From the NCBI RefSeq assembly GCF_901482695.1, contig NZ_LR590484.1:2542001-2606000 (forward strand): 64,000 bases of DNA, in the 5' to 3' direction. Below the pieces are notes generated by a model. That model worked only from the letters and a program-made list of their open reading frames with translations, had not been told where the DNA came from and ran no database searches. The DNA comes from Sphingobacterium thalpophilum. GTDB taxonomy: Bacteria > Bacteroidota > Bacteroidia > Sphingobacteriales > Sphingobacteriaceae. The position numbers were made by a program, and so were the translations under genes. This document shows, piece after piece, positions 19,175-27,688 of this stretch; within the stretch, counting starts at the first letter, position 1, and every line of letters begins with the position of its first letter.

Positions 19175-19612
19175 GAAAAAATAGTATGATATGACTCGAA
19201 AGAAACATTCATAGACTATTTTTTGCGTAACAGACAATTAAAACAAGTTTGAGTTCTTTTGATCTGTGTTTTGCTGCAAGATCGCATATAATAAGAGCAA
19301 GGTATTGATACACCTCTATCTGTTACACTAGTCCTTAAAATCAACGTTTTTATACAAACAATTTCATTTCCTTAATATCTGCTGTCACCCATCTCCGTAT
19401 TGCCATTTTTGGTTTTTACATTCTGATTTGGACTATTTACTGTAAGTCACAATGAGTGTCGATCCCTATTCTTAATATTTTTTTGTAAAAAATAAAAAAA
19501 TATTACTCATTTTTATGGCACAATTATTAAACATCTCAAAGAGTAGATGTACATTTATGTCCTAAGATATCCACCGGTCAAACACAGGTGTGGTGGCTGA
19601 AGAGGGTTAACG
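19175..19612. other. spacer between modules 1 and 2
   Basis: About 440 AT-rich bases with no convincing gene. It should contain the promoter of the second sigma gene. It also holds an extra TGTCACCC at 19383-19390, the octamer otherwise found just after each sigma gene. This may be the trace of a lost third sigma gene, but no clear sigma-like translation was recovered upstream of it. Confidence 0.35.
19383..19390 (+). promoter_or_regulatory. orphan TGTCACCC motif
   Basis: A third copy of the octamer found in both sigma-fecR junctions, here 222 bp before the second sigma gene. It could be chance, a regulatory site, or the remnant of an older sigma-fecR junction. Confidence 0.25.
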
Positions 19613-20140
19613 ATGCAGAAAGAAGAGATATTATTCAAAACACACTATAATGGGCTGTGCCACTTTGCTTGGAAACTAGTCGGTGATTTAGCGGTAGCAG
19701 AAGATCTTGTGCAAGATTCTTTTATCGCCTATTTTAAAAATACTGGCCAAGTTAGCGATAATGAGATTGCGATTAAAAATTACTTGTATAGCTCTGTCCG
19801 TTTTGCCTGCTATAACCATATCCGTCACGAAAAAGTACGACAAAGATACTGGAATGTCGTTGGGTTTACTGAAGAGGATAATACAGCACTTGAATTGAAT
19901 ATGATTCATAGTGAGATTATTCAGGAAATATATAGAATTATTGAAGAAATGCCTCTTGCTTGCCAGCAAGTTTTTCGATTGGGCTATCTTGAGGGATTGT
20001 CTAATCTGGAGATTACCAAGGAATTACAGATTAGTATCAATACAGTGAAAACACAAAAGCAGCGAGGTATGAAAATGCTGTTAAAACGTCTAAATCCTGA
20101 ATTTATACCTCTTATGATATTTTTGTTAAAAAAAATTTAA
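19613..20140 (+). CDS. ECF RNA polymerase sigma factor (FecI-like), module 2
   Basis: A 175-aa FecI-type ECF sigma factor, paralogous to the one at 9320. Region 2 is near residues 8-75 (HYNGLCHFAWKLVGD, AEDLVQDSF). Region 4 has the helix-turn-helix LEGLSNLEITKELQIS followed by INTVKTQKQRGM, identical to module 1 in its second half. This near identity in the -35-reading helix suggests that the two factors may read similar promoters. The cognate FecR gene starts 43 bp downstream. Confidence 0.93.
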   Translation: MQKEEILFKTHYNGLCHFAWKLVGDLAVAEDLVQDSFIAYFKNTGQVSDNEIAIKNYLYSSVRFACYNHIRHEKVRQRYWNVVGFTEEDNTALELNMIHSEIIQEIYRIIEEMPLACQQVFRLGYLEGLSNLEITKELQISINTVKTQKQRGMKMLLKRLNPEFIPLMIFLLKKI

Positions 20141-20144
20141 TTCT

Positions 20145-20152
20145 TGTCACCC
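20145..20152 (+). promoter_or_regulatory. TGTCACCC motif in sigma-fecR junction, module 2
   Basis: The octamer lies 4 bp after the sigma stop and 31 bp before fecR, matching its place in module 1. The role is unknown. Confidence 0.35.
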
Positions 20153-20183
20153 TTTTTTTTGTCTTGCGTTTCTTTATTGTAAT

Positions 20184-21335
20184 ATGAAACAAAGCAGCGG
20201 GCATATTTCAAAACTAATCCAAAAGTTCTTGAATGGTAAACTTACCATGGAAGAGCAAAACCAGCTGGATTTGTGGCTTAACGCCAATTCCAAGAACAAA
20301 CAGCTTTTGGAGTCATTTCGTCAGGCGAAAAACATCGAAGAAGATTTAGCTATTGTTCGGCAGTTAGATGCCAATAAAGCTTGGAATAAACTGAACAATA
20401 AAAAGGAAGTGAAGCTTTTCAGTAGAAGGTCATTGAGCATTGCTGCGTCCATCACCTTCGTGGTTGGTAGTTTCCTTTTCTGGCGATCTGAATTTTCAAA
20501 ACAACATCTTGAAGACAAATACACAACTGTTGACCAAAGACACGATATAGCGCCCGCTACAAGTGGTGCTATTTTAGAGATGTCGAATGGAGAAAAAATT
20601 CGTTTGAGTGATAATGTTTCTAAAGCCTACAATAAAAATAAAACATTTGTAGCAAGTGGTACGGAATTAATCATTAAAAATGGCAAAAACCAGTCTACCT
20701 CCAGCTTGAATACTTTAATTGTGCCACGAGCCAGTTTTTATAAAATAATATTGAGTGATGGTACAAAAGTTTGGATGAATGCGCAGTCGAAGTTAAAATT
20801 TCCTACGCAGTTTGAGAACCATGAAAGACGAGTCAGTTTAGAAGGAGAAGCCTACTTCGAGGTAGCGCATGACGTCAATAGACCTTTTTTTGTGGAGTCT
20901 CGGGGTGGGGAAATAAAAGTCTTAGGAACGCATTTTAACGTCTTTGCTTATTACGACGATATTCGGACTACATTAGTCGAGGGGAAGGTTGAAGTGTGGC
21001 AGAAGAAAAATAAGCTCGAACTCTCTCCAGGAGAATTTGCCTCACTCTCAAAAAATCATTTGATTAAAGGTAAAGCAGATTTTCAGCGAGATTTGGCCTG
21101 GTTTAACAATGAGTTTTATTTTAAGAAGGCAACCATAGTGGACATCGCCCATCAATTGTCGAGATGGTATGATTTAGATGTAAAATTTAGGGGAAATGTT
21201 CAACTTACCAAAGAGTATAGTGGAAGCATTCAGCGAGATGTAAAATTGTCTCAAGTTTTGGAGATGCTATCTTATGTCAGCGATCTAAAATTTGGAATTC
21301 AAGGAAAAGAACTGATTATCGAAAATAAAATTTAA
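20184..21335 (+). CDS. FecR-family anti-sigma factor, module 2
   Basis: A 383-aa paralogue of the module 1 FecR. The cytoplasmic part (1-80) shares the stretch RQAKNIEEDL with it. One transmembrane helix lies at about 83-100 (SLSIAASITFVVGSFLFW). The periplasmic FecR domain shows LIVPRASFYKIILSDGT, GEAYFEVAHD and VLGTHFNVFAY, and a DUF4974 domain closes the protein. The C-terminal 200 residues are much more alike between modules than the linker after the membrane helix. It should pair with the sigma factor just upstream and the STN domain of the downstream SusC. Confidence 0.93.
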   Translation: MKQSSGHISKLIQKFLNGKLTMEEQNQLDLWLNANSKNKQLLESFRQAKNIEEDLAIVRQLDANKAWNKLNNKKEVKLFSRRSLSIAASITFVVGSFLFWRSEFSKQHLEDKYTTVDQRHDIAPATSGAILEMSNGEKIRLSDNVSKAYNKNKTFVASGTELIIKNGKNQSTSSLNTLIVPRASFYKIILSDGTKVWMNAQSKLKFPTQFENHERRVSLEGEAYFEVAHDVNRPFFVESRGGEIKVLGTHFNVFAYYDDIRTTLVEGKVEVWQKKNKLELSPGEFASLSKNHLIKGKADFQRDLAWFNNEFYFKKATIVDIAHQLSRWYDLDVKFRGNVQLTKEYSGSIQRDVKLSQVLEMLSYVSDLKFGIQGKELIIENKI

Positions 21336-21413
21336 TTTTTAATAGATATTACGCACTAATTGAGAAGGCTTATGATATAACAATCTTACTTTGCAACTAA
21401 AAAGCCCAAAAGA

Positions 21414-21441
21414 GAACAGGAATGTTGGCGCATCCCTGTTC
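21414..21441 (+). promoter_or_regulatory. conserved hairpin in the susC leader, module 2
   Basis: Inverted repeat GAACAGGAATG...GCATCCCTGTTC (28 nt), 74 bp before the susC start. It matches the module 1 element in sequence and position, differing only in the loop, although the surrounding leader has diverged. There is no T run after it. This is a candidate conserved RNA or operator element. Confidence 0.5.
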
Positions 21442-21515
21442 ATAAAATGTGATTAACGGGCGGATAACTTAAAAGTGAACTATTAATTACCTAATTAACC
21501 ACAAAATGTAAATGT

Positions 21516-24500
21516 ATGAATAACTTACCATTTAGCAAAGCTTGGTCCTTAAAACCTCGGGACTACAGGTTTTGCAAACCCCTACGTATTATGAAAATTA
21601 GTACATGTCTTTTATTTGCATTTGTAACGGGTGTCCATGCAAAAGGAACAGCACAAAAAGTTACATTGAAAATGAGGAATGCACGGATTGAAGAGGCTCT
21701 TTCCGCTATCTCCAAACAATCGAATTTACGCGTTCTTTATAGCGAAAACTTAAACGCTAAATCTCGTATTACAATCGATCTAAAAAATGCAACTGTTGAA
21801 GAGGCGTTAAACTCTGTGCTAGGAGATAAAAATATCGAGTACAGGATTATTGCAAATACAATATCTGTCAATAGTAATAAAAAGAACAAAACCGTTTCAG
21901 AAGACAGCCAACAGTCAATCTCAGGAACGATTAAAGATAATAACGGAAACCTGTTAGCTGGCGCTACTGTTACCGTTAAAGGCACCTCGATTTCAACCCA
22001 AACTGACGCAAATGGACATTTTAAGATAAATGCGGACGGACATGATGTATTGGTTATCCGATATGTTGGGTTTAATAATAGTGAGGTTCGTGTCAATAAT
22101 AGAACTGTCATAGCTATTGTATTGGATTCCAATGAAAATCAAATTGACGAAGTTGTTGTAACAGGGCTTGGAGCTAAAATTGATAAGAGAACGTTTACAG
22201 GAGCTACAGCTAAGGTTGATATGAAAGATATTGAACTCGGTGGACTTCCTGACCCATCAAGAGCATTAGAAGGACGTGTAGCGGGGGTTTCAGTTCAAAA
22301 TACAACTGGAACGTTTGGATCTGCTCCAAAAATTCGGGTCCGTGGAGCAACGTCAATTTATGGAAGTTCGAAGCCACTCTGGGTAATCGATGGGATTATT
22401 ATAGAAGATGTTGCGAATGTTTCTTCAGATGATCTATCGTCGGGAGATGCCTTGACCTTAATCAGCTCTGCAGTTGCTGGTTTAAATGCCAATGACATTG
22501 AGTCATTCACAGTGCTCAAAGACGGTTCGGCAACCTCTATATACGGTGCTCGGGCTATGGGCGGAGTAATTGTCATTACAACAAAAAAAGGCACAGCTGG
22601 TAGAAATTCTGCAAATTACGTTGGTGAGTTCACTTCTAGGTCTATTCCTTCTTACAATAATTTCAATATCATGAATTCTCAGGAGCAGATGGCATTTTAT
22701 CAAATTCTTGAACAAAGGGGATGGTTAACAATGGCTGATGTTGCAAGTAGGTCTGAATCGGGGGTCTACGGGAAAATGTATGAGTTGATCAAGGCAGGAC
22801 AATTAGAAAACACACAGGAAGCAAGGAATGCCTACTTAAGGAATGCCGAATACCGTAATACCGATTGGTTTAAGCAATTGTTCAGTCGGACAATCATGCA
22901 GAACCACTCGATTAGTCTTTCTTCAGGTACGGAAAGGGCACAGTATTATACGTCTATTAGTGGAGTTTTTGATAATGGATGGGCCCGAAAATCTGACGTA
23001 AAGCGCTATACAGGAATGTTCAACGCTTCTTATAACCTATTCGATAACCTTAAGTTAGATTTGAGGACAAATGGATCGTATCGGGACCAACGTGCACCTG
23101 GTACGTTAGGTTCATCAGTGGATCGAGTTTCGATGGAAATTAAGCGCGATTTCGATATTAATCCCTACAGTTACGCATTAAATACTTCACGGACGCTCGA
23201 TCCAAATGAATTCTATACACGGAATTATGCTCCTTTTAATATTCTGCATGAGCTAGATAATAATTACATGGATATCAATGCTGCAGATATCAAATTTCAA
23301 GGTGAATTAAAGTGGAAGCCGGTAAAAGCATTGGAGTTGGGCTTACTAGCAGCAACAAGGTATCAACAAACTTCACAACAACATTATATTAAGGATCAGT
23401 CGAACCAAGCACTGGCTTATCGCTGGATGCCGACAACGTTTATTCGTGATGCAAATCCTTTTCTCTATACTGATCCCAGTGATCCTTATGCTGTTCCTGT
23501 TTCTGTTTTACCATATGGTGGAATTTATAATCGAACAGATAATAAAATGTTTACAAAGGACTTCAGATTTACTGCTGCCTTTGATAAAACCTTTAATGAA
23601 ATTCATAAACTTTACGTGTTTGCTGGCGCAGAAACAAATTCTGTTGACCGAAATCAGAACTGGTTTCGGGGCTGGGGATTACAATATGATTTAGGCGAGA
23701 TTCCCTTTATAGACTATAAGCTGTTCAAAAAGAGCCAAGAGGAAAACGCAGATTATTATTCTATTGATAGAAGAAAAAACGGTGATATTGCTCCAGCTCG
23801 CAATAGGCAGGTTGCATTTTATGGTACAGCAAATTATACGTTTGATAATCGATATACTGTTAACGGTACATTACGCTATGAAGGAACTAATCGTCTAGGT
23901 CGTACAACGTCCGCACGCTGGATGCCAACATGGAATATCTCAGGAATGTGGAATGTGATGGAAGAAGATTTCTTTAAAAAATTGAATACGCCGTTTTCTA
24001 ATTTGAGTTTCAAAGGATCTTATAGCTTGACAGCAGACAGAGGTCCAGATTTTGTTACTAACTCGAAAATTATTATTCAGAGTTATAATCCTTGGCGGCC
24101 TAATACTTCTGATAAAGAAACGGGTCTGACCATTTCTAATTTGGAAAATTCGGAACTCACATATGAGAAAAAGCATGAATTAAATATCGGTACCTCAATC
24201 GGGTTATTAAGAAACAGAATTGCATTAGATGTTGATTATTATAAGCGCAAAAATTTTGATCTAATCGGTATTGTAAATACACAGGGACTTGGAGGTGAAA
24301 TTACGAAGTATGGTAACGTTGCTGATATGCAATCCCACGGACTGGAATTTAGTCTTTCGGCAACAATATTGAGAAAGCAAGACTTCTCATGGGTTTCTAG
24401 CTTTATCTATACAAAAGCGAAAAACAAAATTACTGCTTTAGAAAACAATAGCAGAGTTTCTGATTTAATTGCTGCTGGTGGATATGGATTGGCTGGCTAT

Positions 24501-25169
24501 CCTGTGAGGCCGTTGTTTTCTATTCCATTTAACCGTCTTCTTCCAAATGGTTTGCCAGTATATAATTATATAGATGGTACAGAGACAACTACAGGTGTAT
24601 ATTTTCAGGAACGAAAAAAAATTGACTTTTTAAAATATGAAGGCCCGACTGAACCGACTGATATGGGAAGCTTTGGTAACGTGTTTTCTTACAAGAATTT
24701 TAAGCTAAATGTATTTATAACTTATTCTTTTGGAAATGTAATTCGGTTGGATCCAGCATATAAGACAGGGTATTCTGACTTAAATGCTACGCCAAGGGAA
24801 TTCTGGGATGCATGGACTGTTCCAGGTGATGAAGCGTTTACGAATATTCCGGTCATCCTGGATAGACGTTTTATCAGAAACAACAGTCAATACGATTATG
24901 CCTATAATGCATATAACTATTCCACTGAAACTGTTGCTAAAGGCGATTTTATCCGCTTAAAGGATATTTCTTTATCATATGAATTGCCTAAAAGTTTTGT
25001 GAAATCTATAAACATGAACCATCTGGGGGTACGATTTAATGTCATCAATCCATGGTTGATCTATGCTGATAAACGTCTTAATGGACAAGATCCAGAATTC
25101 GTAAATTCCGGTGGTGTGGCATTACCAATTGCAAAACAATATACTTTAACCTTAAAAATGGGATTCTAA
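21516..25169 (+). CDS. SusC/RagA-family TonB-dependent transporter with STN domain, module 2
   Basis: A 1217-aa paralogue of the SusC at 11197. The first 60 residues are nearly identical between the two, including the pre-signal extension and the signal peptide from M26. The STN domain spans about 48-118, the carboxypeptidase-regulatory-like domain about 134-204 and the plug about 215-355 (LEGRVAGVSVQN, IRVRGATSI, GVIVITTKKG). The barrel is more divergent but ends similarly (LTLKMGF), which suggests a related but different ligand. An alternative start is ATG 21591. The susD gene begins 4 bp after its stop. Confidence 0.95.
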   Translation: MNNLPFSKAWSLKPRDYRFCKPLRIMKISTCLLFAFVTGVHAKGTAQKVTLKMRNARIEEALSAISKQSNLRVLYSENLNAKSRITIDLKNATVEEALNSVLGDKNIEYRIIANTISVNSNKKNKTVSEDSQQSISGTIKDNNGNLLAGATVTVKGTSISTQTDANGHFKINADGHDVLVIRYVGFNNSEVRVNNRTVIAIVLDSNENQIDEVVVTGLGAKIDKRTFTGATAKVDMKDIELGGLPDPSRALEGRVAGVSVQNTTGTFGSAPKIRVRGATSIYGSSKPLWVIDGIIIEDVANVSSDDLSSGDALTLISSAVAGLNANDIESFTVLKDGSATSIYGARAMGGVIVITTKKGTAGRNSANYVGEFTSRSIPSYNNFNIMNSQEQMAFYQILEQRGWLTMADVASRSESGVYGKMYELIKAGQLENTQEARNAYLRNAEYRNTDWFKQLFSRTIMQNHSISLSSGTERAQYYTSISGVFDNGWARKSDVKRYTGMFNASYNLFDNLKLDLRTNGSYRDQRAPGTLGSSVDRVSMEIKRDFDINPYSYALNTSRTLDPNEFYTRNYAPFNILHELDNNYMDINAADIKFQGELKWKPVKALELGLLAATRYQQTSQQHYIKDQSNQALAYRWMPTTFIRDANPFLYTDPSDPYAVPVSVLPYGGIYNRTDNKMFTKDFRFTAAFDKTFNEIHKLYVFAGAETNSVDRNQNWFRGWGLQYDLGEIPFIDYKLFKKSQEENADYYSIDRRKNGDIAPARNRQVAFYGTANYTFDNRYTVNGTLRYEGTNRLGRTTSARWMPTWNISGMWNVMEEDFFKKLNTPFSNLSFKGSYSLTADRGPDFVTNSKIIIQSYNPWRPNTSDKETGLTISNLENSELTYEKKHELNIGTSIGLLRNRIALDVDYYKRKNFDLIGIVNTQGLGGEITKYGNVADMQSHGLEFSLSATILRKQDFSWVSSFIYTKAKNKITALENNSRVSDLIAAGGYGLAGYPVRPLFSIPFNRLLPNGLPVYNYIDGTETTTGVYFQERKKIDFLKYEGPTEPTDMGSFGNVFSYKNFKLNVFITYSFGNVIRLDPAYKTGYSDLNATPREFWDAWTVPGDEAFTNIPVILDRRFIRNNSQYDYAYNAYNYSTETVAKGDFIRLKDISLSYELPKSFVKSINMNHLGVRFNVINPWLIYADKRLNGQDPEFVNSGGVALPIAKQYTLTLKMGF

Positions 25170-25173
25170 GAAT

Positions 25174-26787
25174 ATGAAAAAGAGACTATTATATATTTTA
25201 ATTTTTACAGGAATAATAGGGACTGGCCTGTCTTCTTGTAAGAAATATCTAGACGTGTTGCCTGATAACAGGGCTGAACTGAATACCACAGATAAAATAG
25301 GTAAGATGCTGGTTGGTGCTTACCCTGAGAATGCATACGTTATGGTGGCCGAACTTTCTTCTGACAATGTAGATGATGTTGGACCAGTATATTTAAACTA
25401 TTCTCGCTTTATCGAGCAAATTTACAAATGGCAAGATATAACGGAAACAAGTAATGATGGGATTGAGCGCATCTGGGGGGCTTGCTATAGTTCTATAGCC
25501 AGTGCAAACGCAGCTCTGCAAGCGATTGAAGAACAGGGGAATTCGGCCAGTTTGAATGCCCAGCGAGGAGAGGCACTGCTTGCACGTGCGTATAATCATT
25601 GGATTCTTGTCAATATGTTCGCACAGAATTACTCCAAAAAATATTCCGCGACGGATCTAGGTATAACTTATATGACCAAAGGTGAAACTACGTTAAACCC
25701 GAAATATAAGCGAAATACGGTTCAGGAAGTGTATGATTTTATTCGAAAAGATCTTGAGGAAGGATTGCCGTTAATTAATGATGCTTCCTATGCGAACTCA
25801 AGTGTGGCGAAATATCATTTTAACCGTGCGGCGGCTTATACCTTTGCATCACGAGTAGCATTGTTTATGGAGGATTGGGCAAAGGCTGTTGAATATTCGA
25901 CAGAAGCTCTGGGAAATAATCCGTCAGCAACATTAAGGGATTATGCAACTATAGCTTCTTTCTCCGCTGCCATCAATAATACAACAAGAGAGTATAATGC
26001 GAGCGCTATAAAAGCTAATTTCTTGTTAGCTACAGCTTATTCAGCTATGGGGACAACTTTTGGTGGTTACTCAACAAACAATAGAATAAGCCACGGCGGA
26101 TCTATTGCGATGACCGAGACTATATTTGCGCGGCAACCCTTCGGTAAGGCGTCAACCTCTACCGACTATAGAATCAGAGCTTTTTCTTATACCAGCACTA
26201 CAGCAAATAAAGTACTTTTCCCACATGTTGCCTATATTTTTGAATATACAGATCAAGTTGCGGGGATTGGATTTGCTCGTGGAGTATATTCCCCGATTAC
26301 TTCGGAGGAAGCTTTATTGAATAGAGCAGAAGCCAATATTCATTTAAAAAATTATAGCGCAGCAATAGCAGATATGCAAATGCATATTAATAACAATACC
26401 ATTAATCAGCCCGCGGAGATTAGTGAAACTTCTATTAATAATTGGGCGAATTCCTTTGAATATTTTACCCCTACTGCACCTACGCCTAAAAAGAAATTAA
26501 ATCCAGACTTTCAAATTGAATCAGGAACGCAAGAAAATATGATCCATGCAGTACTTTCGCTGAAGCGTTTACAATTTCTCCATACAGGTCTGAGGTGGTT
26601 TGATATAAAACGTTACGGAATTGAAATCACCAGGAGAATAGCTCCTGCGGTTAACAATGGTCCAATGACTTTTACTGTAACCGATAATAAGCTATCGGTA
26701 CGGGATGATCGACGTGCGATTCAGTTACCACAAGATGTAATAAGTGCAGGTTTAACAGCAAATCCTAGATCCAATGAAATTAAATAA
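25174..26787 (+). CDS. SusD/RagB-family substrate-binding lipoprotein, module 2
   Basis: A 537-aa SusD-family lipoprotein with lipobox Cys22 (GLSSC) and KKYLDVLPDNRAEL after it. The family motifs QRGEALLARAYNHWILVN, TSEEALLNRAEANIHL and LRWFDIKRYGIEI are present. It is about 50 residues longer than the module 1 SusD, mostly through a middle insertion (about residues 265-345) and a serine/threonine/proline-rich stretch. Its end overlaps the peptidase gene by 14 bp, so the two should be co-translated. Confidence 0.94.
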   Translation: MKKRLLYILIFTGIIGTGLSSCKKYLDVLPDNRAELNTTDKIGKMLVGAYPENAYVMVAELSSDNVDDVGPVYLNYSRFIEQIYKWQDITETSNDGIERIWGACYSSIASANAALQAIEEQGNSASLNAQRGEALLARAYNHWILVNMFAQNYSKKYSATDLGITYMTKGETTLNPKYKRNTVQEVYDFIRKDLEEGLPLINDASYANSSVAKYHFNRAAAYTFASRVALFMEDWAKAVEYSTEALGNNPSATLRDYATIASFSAAINNTTREYNASAIKANFLLATAYSAMGTTFGGYSTNNRISHGGSIAMTETIFARQPFGKASTSTDYRIRAFSYTSTTANKVLFPHVAYIFEYTDQVAGIGFARGVYSPITSEEALLNRAEANIHLKNYSAAIADMQMHINNNTINQPAEISETSINNWANSFEYFTPTAPTPKKKLNPDFQIESGTQENMIHAVLSLKRLQFLHTGLRWFDIKRYGIEITRRIAPAVNNGPMTFTVTDNKLSVRDDRRAIQLPQDVISAGLTANPRSNEIK

Positions 26788-27682
26788 TAAACTATCTACA
26801 TTATTGACATTATGCGGAGTACTTTTTTCTGCATGCAATAAAGAAGACAAATTAAGTTCCAACAGTGTTTTCATCGATTCGGCAATTCCAAAAAATGCGT
26901 TGGATAATTATTTATATAACAATTATACTTTACCATATAATGTTGAGATACTTTATAAGTATGTAGACAAGGAGTCCGATATGAGTTACAGATTGGTACC
27001 GGCACCTCTTGAATCTTCGATTAGACTTTCAAAACTCATGCTTTATCTTGTGCTGGAACCGTATACTGAAGTGACTGGGAGTAAGCAGTTCTTAAAAAAT
27101 AATTTCCCGAAATTAATCACCTATACTGGCTCTGCTCCGATTCAGACAAACGGTGTTATGATTTTGGGGACTGCAGAGTCAGGGACTAAGGTCTCTTTAT
27201 ATAATTTGCTGGAGCTAAATGAAACTACAGGTCAAAACCCAACTTTTTTGACTGGCAGGTTTTTCAAAACCGTGCATCATGAATTTCAACATATTTTGAA
27301 TCAGAATAAGCCATACCCGAGCAATTTCAAGGAGATTACGGGGACCGGTTATGTGGAGGATGATTGGAATGCCAAATATCCTGCAAATAATCCGGGGGCT
27401 GCAATTGCAGCTGGTTTTATTTCACCCTATGCTTCTAAAGCGGATACGGAGGATTTTGCTGAGTTATACTCATTTTATGTAACCCGAAGTCAGGCTGACT
27501 TTGACGCGATGTTGAATGTTGAAAATTCGTCGGCTGCAGGAAGGGCTTTAATTCTCTCAAAATTAGCTATTGTAAAAAACTACATGAAATCCGAGTGGGG
27601 GGTTGATATGGATATTTTGAGAGCAAATATTCTCGCCCGTTACCCTGGTCTTAGCACATTTGATCAAACAACTTTAAATTAA
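26774..27682 (+). CDS. short zinc metallopeptidase lipoprotein (Peptidase_Mx1-like), module 2
   Basis: A 302-aa paralogue of the module 1 peptidase. The lipobox has Cys21 (GVLFSAC) followed by NKEDK, which fits the K(D/E)2 surface-export signal. The zinc site is HEFQH at residues 169-173 with a likely third ligand Glu230 in EDFAEL. It ends right after the helix equivalent to 'MKSEWGVDM' and lacks the about 175-residue C-terminal region of the module 1 protein. Since all catalytic residues are kept and the gene overlaps susD, it looks functional. The first ATG is inside susD and gives a good signal peptide. Confidence 0.82.
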   Translation: MKLNNKLSTLLTLCGVLFSACNKEDKLSSNSVFIDSAIPKNALDNYLYNNYTLPYNVEILYKYVDKESDMSYRLVPAPLESSIRLSKLMLYLVLEPYTEVTGSKQFLKNNFPKLITYTGSAPIQTNGVMILGTAESGTKVSLYNLLELNETTGQNPTFLTGRFFKTVHHEFQHILNQNKPYPSNFKEITGTGYVEDDWNAKYPANNPGAAIAAGFISPYASKADTEDFAELYSFYVTRSQADFDAMLNVENSSAAGRALILSKLAIVKNYMKSEWGVDMDILRANILARYPGLSTFDQTTLN

Positions 27683-27688
27683 GAAAAA

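Noticed and set aside
26774..27682. Module 2 peptidase as a truncated pseudogene
   Set aside because: It keeps its lipobox, all expected zinc ligands, a natural stop and tight coupling to susD and the next gene; a shorter functional form is more likely.
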